NCBI GenBank assembly: GCA_003707065.3
Contig: PPXM03000004.1
Location: 248,001 to 312,000 of the forward strand
Source: Trigonopsis variabilis
Lineage: Eukaryota; Ascomycota; Trigonopsidomycetes; Trigonopsidales; Trigonopsidaceae
Reading direction: 5' to 3'
Length of the DNA stretch: 64,000 nt
Within the stretch, counting starts at the first letter, position 1. Each line of letters opens with the position of its first letter. Position numbers and translations under genes: made by a program. The notes under the pieces were generated by a model, which worked only from the letters and a program-made list of their open reading frames with translations, was not told the DNA's origin and did no database searches. Shown piece by piece: positions 22,566-35,584 of this stretch.

Positions 22566-25106
22566 TCATTCATTCCTCTTTGGGGATACCACATAGTCGT
22601 CATCACGTTTCATTCGTTTTGCTTTGGGTTCATCTTGTGTTGATGGTGTCAGATGGCTGCCGTGCCCAGAGCTAGAATCATTTTTCTGTACCGGATTCAA
22701 CAAGGCATTGACCTCTGTGACATTAGATGTAGACCCAGCACCTGACCCAGGATATCCATTACTTGATTCCTCCTCTTCCCGGCCAGACACACCGTTTGTG
22801 CTAGTTGCCTCCTGAGGTCGATCACTTGTTCTATCTTGTTTTATAGCTGCGCTAGGATTAACAATAGACATAGCCCTCTGGCGATTATTGGCATGCAGAT
22901 TCCCAGTCTCATTGACATTAGGAGTTCCCGTTTTGCCACCTTCGTTGGAGCCCGCGTTGGAACCAACATAGGCTGAGGCAGCAGGAGGAGATGGTTGATC
23001 TTCCTGAAGCCCCTTTCCAGAAGAAGGTCCGCCGGAACCACTATTACTACCACCGGGCTTGTCCAATTGATAAGACAGATTCACACTCTGGTACCAATGA
23101 GGATTCCTATATTGATAAGGCTCTGGAGCATATCTCTGAGGCGCAAATGTTGTCGGCTCATCGGGAGCAAGTGAATCATGTCGTTGTGATCTGGGTCCCA
23201 TGATCGAACTAGCCTTATTTCTCCATGCAGTGTCTAGACTTGGAATATAGTTACCACTCTGGTTTTGAGCTGGAAGCTGTCGCTCCGTCTGACCAGGAAT
23301 ATATTGGCCAGGAACATTACCGGCAGGGGGTGGAACCGAAAACGATTCCCTGCGGGAATCTGATGTCTCTATCGATGTATGGCGACGGGGCGCAGATAGA
23401 TGCCTAGATGACGCGGACTGTACAGGATATGACATAGTCCTTATTGGTTTAGATTCCACCCATCGAGGCGCTAAAAATGGAGCCACGTTTGATAATTGAG
23501 AAGGTTCATGCTGTTCTTCAGAGGACATTGGAGCGTTATGAGCTCCAGAGGTCGCCGCTCCGGCCCAAGACGGAGCTTGAGACTCTGCATTCGCCTCAGG
23601 CCAAGCTTTTTCGGTCTGAGATAGTTCTTCATGTATAGACGATAACACTTTCTCAGCTTCATCTGGATTGGACTTTATGTCTTTTGTCACCGCAGTAGCC
23701 TCCTTCAGCTTTGCCAGTAAAAATCGTACATAATCCATGAGAACAGCATCGTAGTATTTGAGTTGCATGATAGTATCATACTGATTCCACAGTGTCTGCT
23801 CAATAGCTACAAGACGTAACTCTAATGAGTTTGTAGAAACTTGAAGCCCATAGTTATAAGGCTCACTAGCGCCGGGTACCGGTCCAGATTGCTGGATGGA
23901 CACCGGCGGATAAGATGGGTTGTTTTGAGAGCTTTCATTAGAGACATGTATCGATGGCATCGAATAATTGGCTATCGGAATGGTAGGAACCTGAGGCTGA
24001 CTTCTTGGTGGCTGCGGACCAGTGGGGACTTGCTGTTGCGGCTGTTGGGGCGGTGGCTGAATATTAGCACTCGGTTGAAGATGAGCAGCCGGAACTGTGC
24101 CAGCTGATTGGATATGAGAGGAAGGAGGGATGACATTAGGGCGCCAGAGGGAGCCATGCGGAGGAGGAGGCGGAGGCGAGGTAACGGAAGAAGGTTGAGG
24201 AAAATGAGGTTGAGGGGGCGCTGATCCTTGAGGTAGTATTTTTACAGGATATCCCTGAGGAAAATGCTTAAATGACTTGGGACTGCCAAAGGGAATTTGA
24301 GAAGACTGGACATCTGGCTGGCCCGGAGAAGTCCTAGTTGGTTCCGAATAAATTCCACTGGGGGCTTTATTCTCTCCTCCTCGTTGTGAAATCGCAATGC
24401 CAGTGTCTTTTTCCTTCGAATCTTTAGGGGCGTTCACATTCTGGCGAGAAGATCGCCTTTTGATACCCCGTAGGGATTCCACATCACCTCGTTTGAATGA
24501 GCCAGAGCCATGCCTAAATTCCCACTGCCCAGAGTCTGCAGGTCCATTCGAGTGAAAAACATCATTGACTTTATGAAAACCATACATGTTTAACTGACGC
24601 ACAAATGAAGAAACATTTGTGTGCTTAAAATATTGACTGCGCAAGTTAAAATAAATTCTGATAGTCCATAGCCCAGTCGATGTGATATCAACCAAGTTAT
24701 TCGATCATCATACCTTAGAATCTTTGAAAACTCTTCTCCTGGATAGATCACAAAAGAATCATTAGTGTCGGTCCAAGATATTAAACGATGCAATGAGGGA
24801 TCTTCTAGCATACTAAGAAAGATGTTAGCATGTGTAACAGAGCACAAGAGAAATGAGACTATCTCGCAAGAAACGAAAAGTGTCCGTTCCACTTTTAATA
24901 GAAGACACGTACCTATATAATTTATGAATAAAAGCACCGGCCTGGTTACTTTTAGGACCCGAAGCTCCCGGGGATTGAGAATAGTTAGAGGATGGATTCA
25001 GTTGACGAGTGTTGACATTTTGTCGAGATCCTGACCCTTTTGATGGCGGATCGCCCGATAACGGAGCACCTGAGGGCTCAGAGTTCGGAGTAGAGGCACC
25101 AGACAT
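22566..25106 (-). CDS. HSF-domain transcription regulator
   Basis: Contains an HSF-type winged-helix DNA-binding domain split over three exons (25106-24913, 24812-24714, 24636-22566; introns 100 and 77 nt); the protein is 787 aa. After a 58-residue polar leader the domain reads AFIHKLYSMLEDPSLHRLISW, then the recognition-helix core SSFVRQLNMYGFHKV. Residues after about 300 hold a probable hydrophobic-repeat coiled coil (LELRLVAIEQTLWNQYDTIM and onward) suited to oligomerisation. The rest is Pro/Gln/Ser-rich. No response-regulator receiver domain is visible, so it is not Skn7-like; it could be Hsf1 or an Sfl1-type repressor, and sequence alone does not decide. Confidence 0.9.
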
Positions 25107-25479
25107 AAGCTAGACCCGCGTTTTAAGTATTAAACAAGATCTGGTTAATAGAAGAGGCCTACTATAATTTAAGGTCGTAAAAAAGAAGTTAAACGGTCAT
25201 TAGAAGTCGATAAAAGATTGCTGTCAATGCAAATTAGTCCACTAATTCTAAAAAATAGGGTAGGAAAGACCTACTCTGCGCTTAGTGGCCAATAAGAAAA
25301 TCAAGACAATTAAAAAATTGAAAAGATTCGAATGAGAGACAAGGAAGCCAGAACAAGACAAATCAGCAAGAAAATGCAGAGAAAAACTTTTTTTCGACAA
25401 AAAGTTGAAGAGCCGGGTTCTGCAAAAGGTGCAAACCACTACTCTTTAGTGGCTAATGAACTGATGTTGAAGGGTGAGG

Positions 25480-25900
25480 TTAGGTAAGTCCCGACTTCCT
25501 AAGGGCTCTTGGGTAACAAGTCCAAAATTCAATGACAACTTGTCCACCGATGATATCAAGGACGCTTTCCGTTCTAGGAGGCATAGTACGGTCCATCCAG
25601 CGGTCAAAGTGGCATGAGGCACCGCTAGACTCTTTTCGGAAGATGTAAGCCATATATAGACGTTATCCACTCTTCAATTTTTTCCAATCCTAAGGTTCCT
25701 ACTGTTTTATTGTTTTGAAGGCGCTTATGGACCCATCGAGGCTGACTGACATCATGGACATCAGAAGCCATTTCGGGATTGATAAAATATCTGTTCATTC
25801 ACATATATCGTGAAAAGGCGGCCTGTGCTCGTCGGATGGTTCCCAGCAACAACAGTTTGGGCCAATTGTCTTCGGAGAACGTTAATCCTAGTGTATTCAT
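25480..25900 (-). other. Coding-like relic or unrecognised spliced gene
   Basis: Three short neighbouring open stretches on the minus strand look protein-like in composition. One begins MNTLGLTFSEDNWPKLLLLG (ATG at 25900), the next MNRYFINPEMASDVHDV (25798-25625), and a third contains RWMDRTMPPRTESVLDIIGG. No family is recognised. It could be an unannotated gene with short introns or a decayed coding region; nothing marks it as a particular element type. Confidence 0.25.
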
Positions 25901-28900
25901 TCTGAACTATAAATGGTCAGTCCTGCCATTTGGATCTTAGGCATGCCAATCATTTTAATAGTTTATCTACTTCGGATCTTCATCGTCTTGTTATTTCCGA
26001 GATTATCGATCGTAACTATAGCTAATCTCGTAAAATTAAACAAATGATTCTATTGGTTGAAGGCGATATTTATCAAAGAACGAGTATCTCATCCCTCTCG
26101 ATGGGTGGCTATGTAAGTCAGGGTTATAGGGCCGAAAGGTTCTTTCTCTTGAATCTCTTAGAGCAGAGATAAAAAAAATCACCACTGTCACTCCTTTTTA
26201 CTCCCTTTCTTTTATTCACAGATTCTGTTGAATCATTTTAAAGTATCTAGAGGCTCCTATCTCCAGGAACACTCTCCAACGATAGATGAAAGCTGATGAA
26301 GCTGCCTTAGTGAGAATCCTGATTGATTTTTCTCGGTCACACAGTACCTTAATATGGCGTAGGATTAGTCAATAAAACGTCTCAAGGACCATCTGTCGAC
26401 CTGCCTTCAAGCCGTTGTATATTGCTATATATACCACGGCCTCCCCAACATGGATACTCGTCACTCTCGGATCGTACGGCTATGGCTTAGTTCTTATTGC
26501 ACTAAAAAAATCTCGCAAGGATCGTCCTGGAATAGTTCAGATCTCATTGGAGATGTGGACCCTTAGCGAGTAAAAGTACCACAGCGTCTGCCCCGCATTC
26601 TCACTTGTAGAATTAGCGGGGAAAGAAGATCGTTTGATCGCAGTGGATCAACCGGTAATACCAAAAACACGGCCAGCAGGAAAGCGTCGAGTTGGGACCG
26701 TCTGATTCTGAAGTGATTTTGATCTGACAGCCTTATTTAGTAAATTGTTGGCCAGACTATCTGCTGCGATAATGTCGTCCGCTACTTAAGCTGACTGGTC
26801 TTTGTCGAGTAGTCATGCTTCCCAACAGTAGCGCCGATGCACCCAATTTGGCTGTTTAGACGACTATCATCCAATGGAGAAATGTCCCCTGACCGAATAC
26901 GGGAAAAAGCCACAAAAGACGTTACGTGCTGACATAAGAAGTGTCATTAAAAGCGACAGCTAAGACTGGGGCCATAATTCATACTAAGAGCAGACATCGA
27001 CATCGACATCACAGATCGCACGTGATGAACGTTGCGAACAACATGACTCAAGGATTATTATTATATTAAGCACCCTTGGTGCAGTTATTATATTTTCAGA
27101 TTAGAGTTGGATAAGATTCTCCTCTTTCAAATCACCATTTGCAGGCGATTGCAAGGGGCGAATGAGATAACCTCCTTAGCAACAAGGAAATCGATTCCGA
27201 ATCTGAATTTCACAGGAGGACAACGAGACTGGAATGGACATCAAAGCGAGTGGAGTTATTTAAAAGCGTAGGTAAACCTTGAAACCACGTCCAGTTCACA
27301 TTTAATCCCTTTCTTTCCTGTCCAATAAATGGCAATCATATCAGTGTCTTAAGAATAACCAGAGTCGAGCTTTTTATTCTTAGAATCGGTCAGTCTTTGA
27401 TGTTGACAATTGTCGAGTGAGATTCCTTTTCTCCGCTATAGGTTTAGAAGTTTTATAGTTGTTTGCTCTATCGTCATCTTACCGACCTATTTTCTCAACT
27501 TTGAGAATAAGGTTGAGATGAAGTTTGAAAAAAGTAAAAGAAGTTGACACCAATGTCCGAATACCTAATTCACGATCGTTTGTTGCCTATAGTCCTTAGC
27601 GCTCATTTTGGCTTGCGCTGCGCTCAGGACACAAAATATCATCTCCCATCGTGAAAAAGTCCAACCCTATGTAGAAGAGAATATTTTCGAGAATATTAAA
27701 GGCAGCACGAAATAGCAGAGGTGCTATTGAGACTTCCTTCTTGCTTAATCTATACAGTCGCGGGTCTTGCAGAAAGAGTTCCGTTCCCTTTTCAGAGTGG
27801 ATTATCTCGACAAGAGTTAAATCATAAGTACAGTCCACCTTGAAGACCTGTTTAGAGTTCCTCGTCTGACTCTATATTGAAGAAAAGCTTGAATCAAGGA
27901 GACGGTTAGACCCTTTTAGACAATACTAGGCCAATTCATTTTCCTCGATTGGCTTTTCTAACGTCCTACTATTCTGTTTTCGGTATCTACGTTTTTGGCC
28001 CTTTCGCAATGCAGCACGGGATTGATTGTTACACTCTTTTCCGGATATAAGCCACAAGGCATCTCTCTGCATTGTTCACTTCGATTACTGACTATCTCTT
28101 GTACCGCCACTTCCGTGGTTTGCTCCAGTCCATTTTTAGACCCTTAGTGTTCGCCTCTCGCCCTGTGTAGCAAGCCAAGCGAACCAGAAACGCTTTTGGC
28201 GCGTGGCAGTCAACCTTTCCCTATCTTGCAACAAAACGCCTAACCACCATATATAAAAGCTAGCAACCACAAGTTGGTAGCGATCTCTTTCCCTGACTGA
28301 ATCAATATGCTGGCTTTTACCGAGACCCGAAAAGGCATCGTCTTGCTTTATTTTCTCTGGCTGACTTTTGCGGAAATGAACTTTCAAGAATCGTTGGGGA
28401 CAAAAACGGAGGATTAGCTTTCCGAATTGGGTCGTTGGTCACACTAAACACACGTCAGACCACTCCAACTTCTCGGTGCATAGATATTCCGGACGATGGG
28501 CAAAGCTAACAAACGCAGGATATATACTTTCTACTTCCCATAGTGGTCCAGTGGATGGTATAATTAACTACCTTTGATCGGGGGAAACATTTGTATGTCC
28601 GTTGAGTCACTGGGAGGGGAAGTTACTGAAAGACGGCATTCCTTAGCGCTAGCCTAAGCAGTCAATATGGAAAGCCCCTGTGATAACGAGATGGATGTTT
28701 ACCGGATAGGGGAGTCAGACATATTACAAATTCAAACCGAATTGGTTCGGAACAAAGGCGAGACCTATGGAAAGATATCAAATTAGCCATTCGAGAAGGA
28801 ACCAACCGCCGTCTGGACAAGTAGCGATATCTTTCACTCCTTTGTACGCCAAAAATAATCTGCCTTTTGGCCTGAAAGATTCAACAATTTTGCAGTCTCG

Positions 28901-30291
28901 GCTCCAAATAACTTCCACGGCAAGGACACGGGATTGGGGAGATTGTAGCAACTGGAATACAGAAACAGTAGCCGAATTTACGCCGTTAGCACAATCCTAG
29001 CCGCAGGTTCCGGAACTGAGACAAGTTAAAAGAACGAGTACGAGATATTTTTGGCGCTATGCCAAAAAATGTTGATTTCGTCTCGGGTTCAAAAAAACAA
29101 CTGAGACATTGTCATAATAATAAAAGTGCATTTGAGACATGTATTTGTAATAGTTCCCTTGCCACTCGTGTTGTCTCGAATTTTCTCGTGCTGCGGTAAA
29201 AGAGTCCTAATAAGGGGCGACCAGAGAGCCGCGTAACGGCTCCCCGGCCTGTGAACTCCAACACTGCGGATGAGTAGTGTCATTGGTGAATCCATACTTT
29301 GAGGGATCGCTGAAGTATAATTCCTGCTTTTGTTTCATCAATAGACACATGATGGCTCGTTTTTAATGAATGTGAATAATGACCATTTGAAGAATAAGTG
29401 TCTTCTTTAGATGAAGCCCTGCGCGCGACTTTTATTGACCTATATTCACGCGGTTTTATTTAGACGAATTCCTTTGCTACTTTCTTCTATTGCACTTTAA
29501 AAGCCACTTTTAAGTCACCTTGTGCTTTTGCTTTCCCAGAATTTCAGTGCTTTGGCTTGACTCACCTGAAAAGAAGGGACTTGGTGATCAGTGGAGCTGA
29601 TATGATGGCAATCTTCTAGACAACCTTGCAACATTTCAAGGTCATTACTTTAATTCAAACTGTCATATTATTGAAGGTGCTGAACAGCCGCTCATCTGGC
29701 GTTGTAAGAAGTCATTCATTCCTAGGAAAGAGGACAGCTGATATTATTTGAAACGAAATTTCTTTGCGCTTAGTGTTGAGAGGCTAATCTAGTCCTTCTG
29801 CTGGCCTATTATGAAACCTTCACGGTTTGGTTTATCATCTTGTTCCTCAGACCTACTTAAGATGCTATAAGGGAACCTGTGAGCTATATGAACCGCTGAG
29901 CAAATTGGTACCCTCTATAATTCCACAGATATGTAAGAAAAAGAGCTACTTTTATTCTCATTAAAGTTCAGGATTTTAAGGCTGAGACTTGGCTCAACTC
30001 GAAATTGGCTATCGTAGGTATCCATCTTTTATCCCAAATGAGCCACTTTCAGACCTGATATTCCTAACGTGATACGAATCGCTTAGGATATGAACCGGTG
30101 ATATCTGTTGATATTTATTTTCGGTGTGTTGACTGCTAGTACTGGCGAATCAAATAGAGTAGGTATATATCCCTCAGAAGATCAAGTTGAAATCTTCAGC
30201 TCATCCCTCTAGTCTAAGAGGCTTTCTTTCTTTAAAGCTTTCTATCTAGCGCTGTTGAAACTCGAGATTTAATCAATTAGCCGACAATGTT

Positions 30292-30331
30292 GCCCAATCG
30301 CCCAACTGCCTACCTGCCCGCCCAATCGCCC
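30292..30331 (+). repeat. Direct repeat of a 12-nt CCAAT-containing element
   Basis: GCCCAATCGCCC occurs at 30292-30303 and again at 30320-30331, 28 bases apart and about 130-170 nt upstream of the LAMTOR1-like ATG. Each copy contains CCAAT, the core bound by the HAP/NF-Y complex. The surrounding sequence is C-rich. A promoter role is inferred from position and motif only. Confidence 0.5.
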
Positions 30332-30462
30332 GATTTCCGTAGGCGTTGTATAGTAGTAACCTCGCTGTGACAGCACTCGATTCGAGATAGCGACGACGCT
30401 GACATCAAAGGGCTTATCGATATAAGAAGTTCTCCTATTTTTGAAAGAAAAAAACCATTCAT

Positions 30463-30900
30463 ATGGGAGCGGTCCTATCTTTTTGTTGCTCAAACAATGA
30501 TGAGGATAATGCAGAGGTCAATGAGAGGACAGCCTTGCTGAGCGGTCAGAACCAGACAATACAGAATCAGCTCGAACCTACACGAGATCCTATGAATGAG
30601 GTTCGACGGTTAGAAGCATTGGATAAGATAGTTTCCAAGACTGCCCAGAGCCTGATAGACGTATTTGCCGTGTCTCAAGTGGATCTCCCGAATAGCGAGA
30701 TTAGTCCTGCAGAAATCTTGCGAGCTATGGAGAATGTCAAGATTCCAGATGATTTGCTTGCTCCAAAAGTCGAGAACGGTACGTTGGAATGTGCTGTACA
30801 AGATAAATATTTCTTCATGTCCAAAGAAGCTCTGGACTCTTTACAAGCAAAGAATGCTCTTACACTCTCAGGTCCTCTTGTTATTCCTCTCGAAGCCTAA
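30463..30900 (+). CDS. LAMTOR1: LAMTOR1/Meh1-like Ragulator membrane anchor
   Basis: Probable lipid-anchored scaffold that tethers Rag GTPases and TORC1 signalling to the vacuole or lysosome. A 145-aa single exon begins MGAVLSFCC: Gly2 for myristoylation and Cys8/Cys9 for palmitoylation. An acidic patch and NERTALL, a dileucine-type sorting signal, follow, as in human LAMTOR1. The middle block ALDKIVSKTAQSLIDVFAVSQ aligns with the family's ILAKTASNIIDV helix. The assignment rests on these features, since the family diverges quickly. Confidence 0.8.
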   Translation: MGAVLSFCCSNNDEDNAEVNERTALLSGQNQTIQNQLEPTRDPMNEVRRLEALDKIVSKTAQSLIDVFAVSQVDLPNSEISPAEILRAMENVKIPDDLLAPKVENGTLECAVQDKYFFMSKEALDSLQAKNALTLSGPLVIPLEA

Positions 30901-31178
30901 CTATCGATTAATACTTCACTACTTTGCCTTGAGATTATTTATTCGTTTATCATTCTTAATCTTCGATCATAACCACCTCATCAGTTTTTGTACAACTTGA
31001 TCATCCCGATTGCTCGGCTTTAATTAATATTTTGCATCTTTTCTATATTACCGTAACTTTTGCATTCATGACCTAGTCCATCTGATCAGTCCAGCCAGTT
31101 AGTTAGCTCATCCCAGTGATACTCTTGTTACTCCCAACCAGACCCCCAATTGGAGACGGCGTAATTGCTATTGAATGG

Positions 31179-34100
31179 ATGCAAAACCTTGTTGTTCCTC
31201 TCTCTATCCCTTCTGAATGTCATGTTGGTTGGAATGGACAGACACTGGGAGGAAGCTCTAGCGCAGATGTATTCAATAAGAAGCCGTGTTCGACAGTGAT
31301 CCAAGTTCAAGATGAGATCGTCTGTGGATTTATCGATGGAAGTTTATGTCTATTGCGTTGGACTAAGGACTCGAAAAATGCGTTGAATATTGATGATTTT
31401 GGATATTTGCAAACTCGAGCTTCGACTCAATTGCCGTGCTCGATTACTTGTCTAGCATGGACTGTTATACCAAGACCGGAGGGGCCAACAGCAGTGATAT
31501 TTGTTGGATGTGAGGATGGGTGAGTAGTAGATGAATCTTTGCGCTAACATGAGATCTGTCTTTATGTTTGATTCAGTTACTTTCCAATTGACGGGCAAGA
31601 CTCATGTACCTTATCGCCCTACGGGTCTAACTGTTTCTGATGAAAGTATCCTACTAGTTCATGGTCACTCTTGTGAGATTCATATATTTTCTATAATGTC
31701 GTTTGATTTATTAATGATTTGGACGGGGCTGGATTATTGGGCTGTTCCGGCCCTTTTATTTCACGGCCAGGTCTTCACTGTAGATGTCTTCGGCAATGTC
31801 TCGTTATGGAAAATATGGCCAGATGAAAAATTCATTGAGCATATTCGGTCGGACGGACAAGATACATCAGTTGGTATTAAAGAATATGGGAAGATCCGGA
31901 AGCCTTGTCAAATTGGGCCGTTGACGTGGCTGATTGTTCAGGAGAATGGCTGGTCCATATATAAATGGGAAGAAGATCGGTTTTTAATGGTGACTCATCA
32001 AAACAGCCCACCTTTGAGCGACAGTGTCTGCCTTCCTCGAACTCCTGACGATGCTTCAGATCAGTTTGGCTCTTCTTTTGGTCTCGTTACATTGGATGGC
32101 GATATTTTATGGATAGTTGTAGGTCCAAATATTCAAGTTAGGCATGTTGTCCCCGACCAAACTCAAGGACAGTTACTCGCGATCAACATTTTTGCTTCTT
32201 CATTTTGTACTCTTTTGATGAAATACTACTGGCTGGATGCGTCTCTAGTTTATTCTTTCTCTAACCCATCTCTCATATTTGATGGAAAACTCAATTGGAC
32301 GGACCAAGCTATCTCTTTTCCCTCCGGAGATTGCGAAGCTTCAGAACCCTCAGTAACTTGTGCGGCCTTTTGTTTTGGAAATATTGTGGTTGGCGATAAA
32401 TTTGGCAACCTCAAAGAGTTTGATCTGCCTGATTATTTGGTTAATGGCTTTGAGGATGCTTCTCCCCTTAACAGTGTATGTCTCACTTCTCACATACCTT
32501 ATCAGTCTTGGATCTCTCTAATTGATATTGTTAGAAGCTCAGGACTTGAACAGGATTTACTCATCGCCGGTAGTCATAATGGTTCTCTTTTCATCTTGGA
32601 CCGCACTTTTAAGATTTTACATACCCTAGTGCCTTTTTGCCTCGCTGTTAGGAGCTGTCATGTGCTTCCATCAGATGCGGGCGCTAAAATTCGAGATCTT
32701 TTGGTCTTAACTTGTGTTGACAACGGCGTTCGTATTCTCGACAGCGACCGAGGAGAAATTCTGTATACCCTTCCCGGGCACCCAAAGCTGTTAACGTCGA
32801 TAGATGTTTTCCCTGACTCCAACATTCTTAATCTTCATTATGTTGATGATCAGTCCCGATCCTGGAATTTAGGAGATGAACAAGAAGTCGACTCCAACGA
32901 ACTTGTCGACATTCCTTGCTTTTCAGTGTATGTGATCTTCGTTTTTCTCCACCACTAACCTACAAGTAGAACTCTGTCAAGTGATCATGTTCTAAATGAA
33001 AATGACTATGTCAAGATTGATACGCGAAATCAAACCATCATTATTGAAATCGGATTACCCCGTGTTATTTCGGACCTTCAGCAGAAATTAATCAAAGCGC
33101 AAGAGGACCTTGACCCTATGTCGGAAGTTCCTACGATTGATAGGGAAGATAAATACCTTCGATTAGCTCAGTGCATTTTGGCATTCTTTCTACCTAAGGA
33201 AAAGTTGAGTGATCTCTTAGATAACGATGAAATAAGACCCAGCGAGGAGCAGAAGAATGATATCTTGGACAGCTTGTATGCTTCTCAAATGTCAAACTGG
33301 CATAGCAAAGTGGGATTGAATCTGCTTGGCGTCGAATCCGATATTCTAACAACATATGCTGATTTCTTTGCAATGAGCAACGATGGCTCAGATGTCAGTT
33401 TGATTTATTGCTTGAATGGTAATCTGACAGCACGCGCTATCCTGACTACCGTCTGTCTACTTCGTGCCATACTACCTCTTGTGGGATTGAAAAGCAAGCT
33501 GACATCTGTAACGTCATGTTATATCAAGTTTCTCGAATCTAATGTCACTTCTAGTCTGCAGAAATCAGGGAACGAAGAGAGTTACCATTTTTGTCATCCG
33601 TGGCTCAGCACGCTGGCCTCTTTTTGGAGCCATCCAAATCCCCTAGTGCAGTTCAGTGCTAAGCGGTGCCTGGGTGAAGCCACTGGTGGATTGTCACCTA
33701 GCGAAGTCAGTCGGGTGATTAATTACTGGAGAGGTTTTCTCCCTAACTGTATCGGGCCCGTTAGGAAAGACATGCGACATCTAAATAAAGAGCTTGTACG
33801 ATCGCGCGAAGCCAAGATTGCACTGATATTATGCGCACGTCTTTCTGTCGAAAACATGAGTCTGGTAAGCTACCCAATCCTTAGAGATGTTGGTCAATCA
33901 TTGGCTCTCTATCTAATGGGGGAGCCCTGTGAAGTGTGGTACGATGACGAATGCCAGAATTTATCTATGGATCTTTCTTCCAACGGCTGGTTGGCGTACC
34001 AGTATCAATTTAATGCGTCACTTATGATTCGCGCCATGCTACGCATTGGAATTACTCGGTTGCTGAACGAAATCTTTGAAACAAGCAATTATAGAAGAGC

Positions 34101-35166
34101 TGTTCGTGCTTTTGATGGTAAAGATGACAAAAAGACACAGACCAGTTTTATCAAGCTGCTGTTCACGTTTTATGATTTGACTGTCTGCAAAGAGGCGCGG
34201 TCAGCGTTATTCAAAATTGCAGATCAGAATCCCCCATTGTTGATGGTTTCTCTTTGCCAAGTGATCCAAAACGTCGAGCATCCTGCATCGCTGATGATGC
34301 TGGTGTGCTTTAAGTTTATAAGTACTTTACGCCGGCGAAATCCTGAGTTGATTGAGTCTCATTTGGGTTTCCTTATGGATATCATTGTCAAGGCCTTGGA
34401 CACTCATCGGTTTCCGTCGAAGGTTGCCTTATTTGCAGGGCTCGATTTTGAGAAAGGCCATCTCAGGACAAAAAACTATCCATTTCAGGATGGTTATAGC
34501 TTCATCCAAGAGCGTCTCTTGCCGTTAGTGACCAGTTTATTGACGGACTGCGTTATGGCCTATCCCACTCTCACCTTCCATCGCTCACAGCAACGGCTGG
34601 CTGTTTATTGCGGTCCAGGAGTGATAATGGTGTATGATCTTAGAACGAGCAGTATACTGGCGACCCTCGAAGATCGTGAATATACGGACAAGATTTCATA
34701 TCTCTGCTTTAGCCCCGACGGCCGTCAGCTGGCAGGAGCCGACCAACATAAGCTAAAGGTGATGGTGTGGAAAATTGGTCATGGGTTTTTTTCCCTTATA
34801 CATAATTTGACAAGTGGTGGGGCCAGACGAAGTGGGTCTGGATCCACTTTGCGAACTCCAAAAGATAACATCTCGCCTGGTGGGTCAAATGTCAGTGGAG
34901 CAGTGTCACCAGCAAGTAGCCAGAGCCACCTATCGGAACTAGAGAGCTCTTTACGGTCGCAGCTACCAAGCGGCCGCGAAAGCCCGAGTGGTGAGGGTGT
35001 TGGATCTACAATCTATCCCAGCTACATATTTTCGCCTCCTTCTATCCCTAAAGAGGGTCTACTCAATGATGAGAGGAGAGATTTCGAGATTGAGTTTATT
35101 AGCGACAAGAAGTTGAGAGTTAGGTGGGGAAGACCCTTAGCATTGGAGGAGTACGCGGTTGGATAA
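31179..35166 (+). CDS. WDR7: WDR7/rabconnectin-3 beta-like WD40 protein
   Basis: Homologue of WDR7 (rabconnectin-3 beta), partner of DMXL/Rav1-type proteins in V-ATPase assembly. Three exons (31179-31519, 31554-32927, 32967-35166) with introns of 34 and 39 nt give 1,304 aa. The N-terminal half holds degenerate WD blades (IVCGFIDGSLCLLRW, HGQVFTVDVFGNVSLWKIW, LIAGSHNGSLFILD); a helical middle follows; two further blades near the C-terminus (GVIMVYDLRTSSILATLE, LCFSPDGRQLAGADQ) match the WDR7 arrangement. The start MQNLVVPLSI aligns with the family's conserved LVLPIVLW beginning; the frame is open about 60 nt further upstream without an ATG. Confidence 0.82.
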
Positions 35167-35584
35167 ATGATCACGGTCCAGATCAAGATACGATTTGGAT
35201 ATATGGGGCTGAAATTTTTCATATTATTCGGTAGGCATGGACGAATAGGTGCTTGTGTTGTGTAATGGCAAATTAACAGATATGGCCTCGTCAAATCACA
35301 TGAACGCCATGGCGTAGATAGGCTCAGTGACGTCGGATCTGGCCTCAGATCCGGACTAAACTGATATAGTCAACAACGTGGACAAAACTAGAAGATTTGG
35401 TGGCCGAAGTATACTTGAACCACGCCCTCAAAGCTATTCCGAATCTTTGCTCTACGATATCTCCGTGCTTCCAAACCATGCCAGGCTCTGCCAGAGCGGT
35501 CGACAGAAACCGGGGGAACAAGAGAGGGGGAGTGGCTGTAACGATTTCCAAGAAGAGCAAAACCAACGCCGGGGATACCTAGCG
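35167..35584. promoter_or_regulatory. WDR7 3' side and Zn2Cys6 promoter
   Basis: About 420 nt between two genes on the plus strand. The downstream gene's frame is open through much of it but has no ATG before 35585, so it is read as 5' UTR and promoter. Confidence 0.4.

Larger units (their letters stand above)
25107..30462. other. 5.36-kb interval without a convincing gene
   Basis: The longest gene-free stretch in an otherwise compact window, lying between the divergent HSF-domain gene and the LAMTOR1-like gene. Open frames are all under about 85 codons (27596-27838 minus, 28136-28387 minus, 28767-29000 plus, 29089-29295 minus), none with a recognised motif. I see no tRNA, snRNA, rRNA or terminal repeats. 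A short CATCGA-type microsatellite lies near 26997. It may be an extended upstream region for one or both neighbours, may encode noncoding RNA, or may hold decayed sequence. Confidence 0.6.

Noticed and set aside
27596-27838. 80-codon minus frame in the gene-free interval
   Set aside because: No recognisable domain, no supporting splice structure; length is within chance.
28136-28387. 83-codon minus frame in the gene-free interval
   Set aside because: No family resemblance; a TATATAAA string near 28250 is on the other strand's sense and does not make a gene model.
28767-29000. 77-codon plus frame
   Set aside because: Overlapping frames are equally open and none resembles a known protein.
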